Source: Ophiosphaerella korrae (Eukaryota > Ascomycota > Dothideomycetes > Pleosporales > Phaeosphaeriaceae). From it: 20,949 nucleotides of DNA. The stretch's first letter is position 1. Every line of letters begins with the position of its first letter. Position numbers and translations under genes: made by a program. The notes beneath the pieces are model-generated. The model searched no databases and had not been told where the DNA came from. It saw nothing but the letters and a program-made list of their open reading frames with translations. Where the stretch lies: NCBI GenBank assembly GCA_028456385.1, contig JALNQF010000591.1:1-20949 (forward strand), written 5' to 3'. Below, in pieces: positions 18,829 through 20,949 of the stretch.

Positions 18829-19056
18829 GTTGTCATGAGATTAGACATTCGCGAGGAATATATGAAAGGGATTATGGTGGAGTTATTTGAGGTAGAAGTG
18901 GACTGGATCGCAGACAAATATCGCATGGTCTATAAGAACAACATGGTGCAGTACGTATCTCACTCTGAGCAGACAGGCGTTCGAGAGGAGTATATCACGG
19001 CGGTATTTGGGCCTATTATACATAAAGCAATTTGTCAGATTTGCAGGGGGTTATAG
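18829..19056 (+). pseudogene. in-frame 3' extension of the orphan gene
   Basis: Directly after the TAG, the frame used by the 172-residue protein runs on for 75 more codons to TAG at 19,054-19,056. ATG at 18,835 opens the last 73 codons but is more likely an internal Met. The segment is acidic and helical (R-E-E-Y-M-K-G, E-V-E-V-D-W) with a C-terminal C-Q-I-C pair. A CAG-to-TAG change, the RIP-type transition, would explain the break. A 42-nt GT...AG interval (18,787-18,828) is in phase and would remove it if spliced, but it is short for an intron and has no clear branch site. Confidence 0.45.
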
Positions 19057-19601
19057 CAAGTTGATAAAAAGGCTTTTTCGTAACGGCCATGTGAGGGCCT
19101 TGTTGGAGGTGGGAACTGCAGCTTTCAGAAAAGCCTTATTTCAGATTGATCACGTATGACCTGAGTGCACTGAGGTATGAATTGAGTGAATTGATTGCTC
19201 TCTGATTGCTCTGTCTATCATCTCCGTTCTGGCTGCCTCTGATATCCTTCATGAGTTTCTTTGATTACTCTCGTCCCTCAAAGGCCGCCCTTGTTGAATT
19301 GCTCTCCTGTGTAAGGGATACGCCGCGGCCGAGCTGATGCTTTGTTGTTGGGTTAGGGGCGAGGCTATTATCGCACTAGTTACATACTAGCATCGTAGAT
19401 CGATCGCCATCGCCGATCTCCAACGTCATCTGAAGCTCATGTGCCAGCTGAGCGAGCCACCTCGCAAGCTCCATTCATGAGCTGAGTTGAGATCGAGATA
19501 TCAGCTTCGGTGCAGTGTCGAGTGCGAGCCCTCGTCGCACTGGAGCTCTTGCAGTAGCTCGTAATTGTTGCGCTGGTACACGCACCTCATCTGACATAAC
19601 A
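19057..19601. other. non-coding stretch, includes possible downstream direct repeat
   Basis: Ordinary composition, no supported gene and no RNA gene. A short aaaaaggcttttt hairpin occurs at about 19,065-19,077, just after the orphan gene's second stop. 19,141-19,597 contains the second set of anchors matching 17,768-18,220. That similarity ends abruptly at about 19,600, where the Tc1-like fragment begins. Confidence 0.5.
19141..19597 (+). repeat. possible diverged direct repeat, downstream copy
   Basis: Counterpart of 17,768-18,220; anchors are at 19,184-19,201 and 19,580-19,596. It has no equivalent of the 12-bp tandem array or the 32-bp palindrome, so if it is a duplicate those features arose or were lost afterwards. 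Confidence 0.35.
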
Positions 19602-19736
19602 AAAGAAGAAGTTAGGAAGTACGTAGAGGAAGAATAGGAGAAGCTTGAGCTAGAAGAATTTAAGAAGTATACTAGTAATATGCGAAAGCGTTGCTTTGCC
19701 GTAATTGCTGTAGATAGAGGACCTACTAAGTATTAA
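19602..19736 (+). pseudogene. C-terminal end of a Tc1-like transposase
   Basis: 45 codons end in TAA at 19,734-19,736. The final residues G-P-T-K-Y and the preceding M-R-K-R-C-F-A-V-I match the usual end of fungal Tc1/mariner transposases (an S-M-P-x-R-x-x-A-V-I ... G-x-T-K/R-Y pattern). One TAG at 19,635-19,637 stands where Trp is expected, a TGG-to-TAG change. The rest of the gene is absent: upstream DNA switches to unrelated ordinary sequence at about 19,600. The catalytic DDE region is therefore missing and this is a 5'-truncated fragment. 19,737-19,820 is probably its 3' flank and terminal repeat. Confidence 0.65.
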
Positions 19737-19803
19737 TTACTAAATAAGCACCTGTATCAATGTAGCAATGTAAGCGCTACTAGAAGCGCTAAGCTAGCCG
19801 ACA

Positions 19804-19836
19804 GGGTTCCGAGCCACCCGGGGTTTCGAGCCACCC
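19804..19836. repeat. tandem pair gggttccgagccaccc / gggtttcgagccaccc
   Basis: Two 16-bp units differing at one base (C/T) are separated by one G (19,804-19,819 and 19,821-19,836). They lie between the 3' ends of the Tc1-like fragment (+) and the pogo-like fragment (-), which run towards each other. They may be the abutting terminal repeats of the two elements or a subterminal repeat of one. Confidence 0.7.
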
Positions 19837-19886
19837 CTTAGAAATTGGCCACCTATCTGAAAATCATGTTTATTCACTCAACCTAG

Positions 19887-20872
19887 TTACAATTGCCACT
19901 CTGTACACATAGACTAGAGAGTTCTAGCTGCTGCTTCAGTTGCTGCTCTTCCTACTTCTCTCTCTACTACTTTACTGTTGTTTTGTAACTCTAAAAGAGT
20001 AGAAGCTTGTACAGCTACTATAATTGTCTCTATATCTACAAAACGTTGATTTAGGTCTATATAAACTTTCTTTCGTAGCTGTAGAGGCTTAAGAGCCTTA
20101 AGTTAACTGTAAAGTCTTTTATTCTCTACTTTAAATGCTACTGCGCGTATATTTGCTACTACAAGTACCTTACCTACTTTTTTAAAGAGCTAGTAAGCCT
20201 TACAACTAATACTCTTATTCTTGTAAAGCTCTCTCTAAGCTACAAAAAGATTACGAGGACTATAAGGGGTAGAGAGGTAGCTCTTAATAGGTTAAGGCTA
20301 ATTTAGACGTAGTAGTGTGACAGGTCTTTAGGTTACTTAAGATAAGTTAACTACCTAGTTAATATTTAATAGATAGATACCTACAGCAGCCTATCTTACT
20401 TGTATAATTCTCTTAGTAATAGCAGCCTCTTAAGCTTTATAGTAGGATGTAATAAAGCGCTCTTTCTTAATAGGTGCTGTATTATTAAGGTAAGATAGTA
20501 CCTAGATCTACTATTAGTAGAACCTCTTTATAACTAAGAAGACTAAGAGGTCTAGAGGCTGTAGGACGTGTAAAGAATAAGTAGGTAAAAATAGAAGCTA
20601 AACTTTATTCTGCTTATAGGCCTACAAGAATTTAATATTAATGTAGCTGCTGTAGCTATCTAAAATAAGCATCCTCTAACAATCGTCTAAAGGCGCTGTA
20701 TTAGGTAGAAATACGCGTCTTAACTACTTAATACCTATCGCATTAGATGTCTATCTATTCTTAGAGGTTATATAAAGCTAGTTAGGAATTATTGTAGGAA
20801 ACTAGGTACTTTATAGGTTCTTCCCTTTAAATATAACTAAACAGCGTAGTTTCTTACCTGTAGCTAATACTA
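19887..20872 (-). pseudogene. pogo/Fot1-type DDE transposase, truncated and RIP-mutated
   Basis: The minus strand reads as the C-terminal two-thirds of a fungal DDE-1 (pogo/Fot1) transposase, which cuts and pastes DNA at TA sites. It begins with A-T-G-K-K-L then V-I-F-K-G-K near 20,820-20,865. The second catalytic Asp sits in L-I-L-D at 20,658-20,660 and the third in L-Q-P-L-D at 20,550-20,552. There are exactly 35 codons between them, the DD35D spacing of the pogo group. A helical C-terminal tail ends at TAA 19,887-19,889. TAG/TAA codons replace several expected Trp and Gln. The HTH DNA-binding part and the first Asp are missing because the sequence switches to the palindromic module at about 20,873. 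Mutation is milder than in the Gypsy block. Confidence 0.85.
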
Positions 20873-20949
20873 TAAGGGAGTTATCCCTTATATCTCTTAT
20901 TTTCGCACTAATATTAGTAAGTTTGCAACTTACTAACATTGCAAACTTA
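20873..20949 (-). repeat. Palindromic TTAGTAAGTT module, copy C (inverted, runs off the window)
   Basis: Read on the minus strand it ends with the same tail as copies A and B (tgcgaaaataagagatataa then gataactccctta), preceded by the same hairpin decamers (20,911-20,949). It is the least mutated copy: decamer loops still read gcaa where A and B mostly have RIP-type gtaa or ataa. The taagggagttatccctta at 20,873-20,890 is itself an inverted repeat. The leader seen in A and B would lie beyond the window. Confidence 0.85.

Overview
The window looks like part of a filamentous ascomycete genome (Pezizomycotina, probably a dothideomycete-like genome; no marker gene fixes the species). It has two compartments. 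About 1-15,900 is extremely A+T-rich and dense in TpA. CpA and TpG are scarce by eye, while CpG is still common. Stop codons saturate all six frames, so no long open frame survives. This is the signature of repeat-induced point mutation (RIP, CpA to TpA) acting on transposons. About 15,900-19,600 has ordinary composition. From 19,600 to the end the sequence is again transposon-derived and more mildly mutated.

Reading through the RIP stops gives the layout. 1-263 is copy A of a palindrome-rich module (TTAGTAAGTT / AACTTACTAA hairpins). About 252-5,340 (+) is a Ty3/Gypsy chromovirus-type gag-pol, held in one frame by every domain I checked: two zinc knuckles, protease, RT, RNase H, integrase with D-x35-E spacing, and chromodomain. 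5,341-6,240 is unclassified RIPped sequence ending in A+T hairpins. About 6,240-12,840 (-) is a second, unrelated Gypsy element. 12,848-13,085 is module copy B. About 13,087-14,710 (+) is a third Gypsy fragment, integrase plus chromodomain, with the catalytic Glu codon turned into Lys. 14,711-15,900 is unidentified RIPped sequence with a CTT/poly-Glu tract.

The less mutated island holds a possible solo LTR (about 16,064-16,346); a minus-strand pseudogene of a fungal helical N-terminal domain protein, cut by one TAG (16,512-17,051); a gene-poor stretch with a long palindrome and two 12-bp tandem repeats; and a plus-strand orphan gene (18,310-18,828). The orphan's frame continues through a single TAG to 19,056. 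Two weakly similar direct repeats (about 17,768-18,220 and 19,141-19,597) appear to flank it.

The right end holds the C-terminal end of a Tc1-like transposase (19,602-19,736, +), a tandem repeat at what may be abutting transposon ends, a pogo/Fot1-type DDE transposase fragment (19,887-20,872, -) with DD35D spacing, and an inverted copy C of the module running off the window.

The strongest unexplained signal is the palindromic module. All three copies end at essentially the same base, and each abuts the truncated N-terminal side of a different transposon reading frame. Nothing else seen amounts to a functional new system. The orphan gene is the only substantial intact coding candidate.
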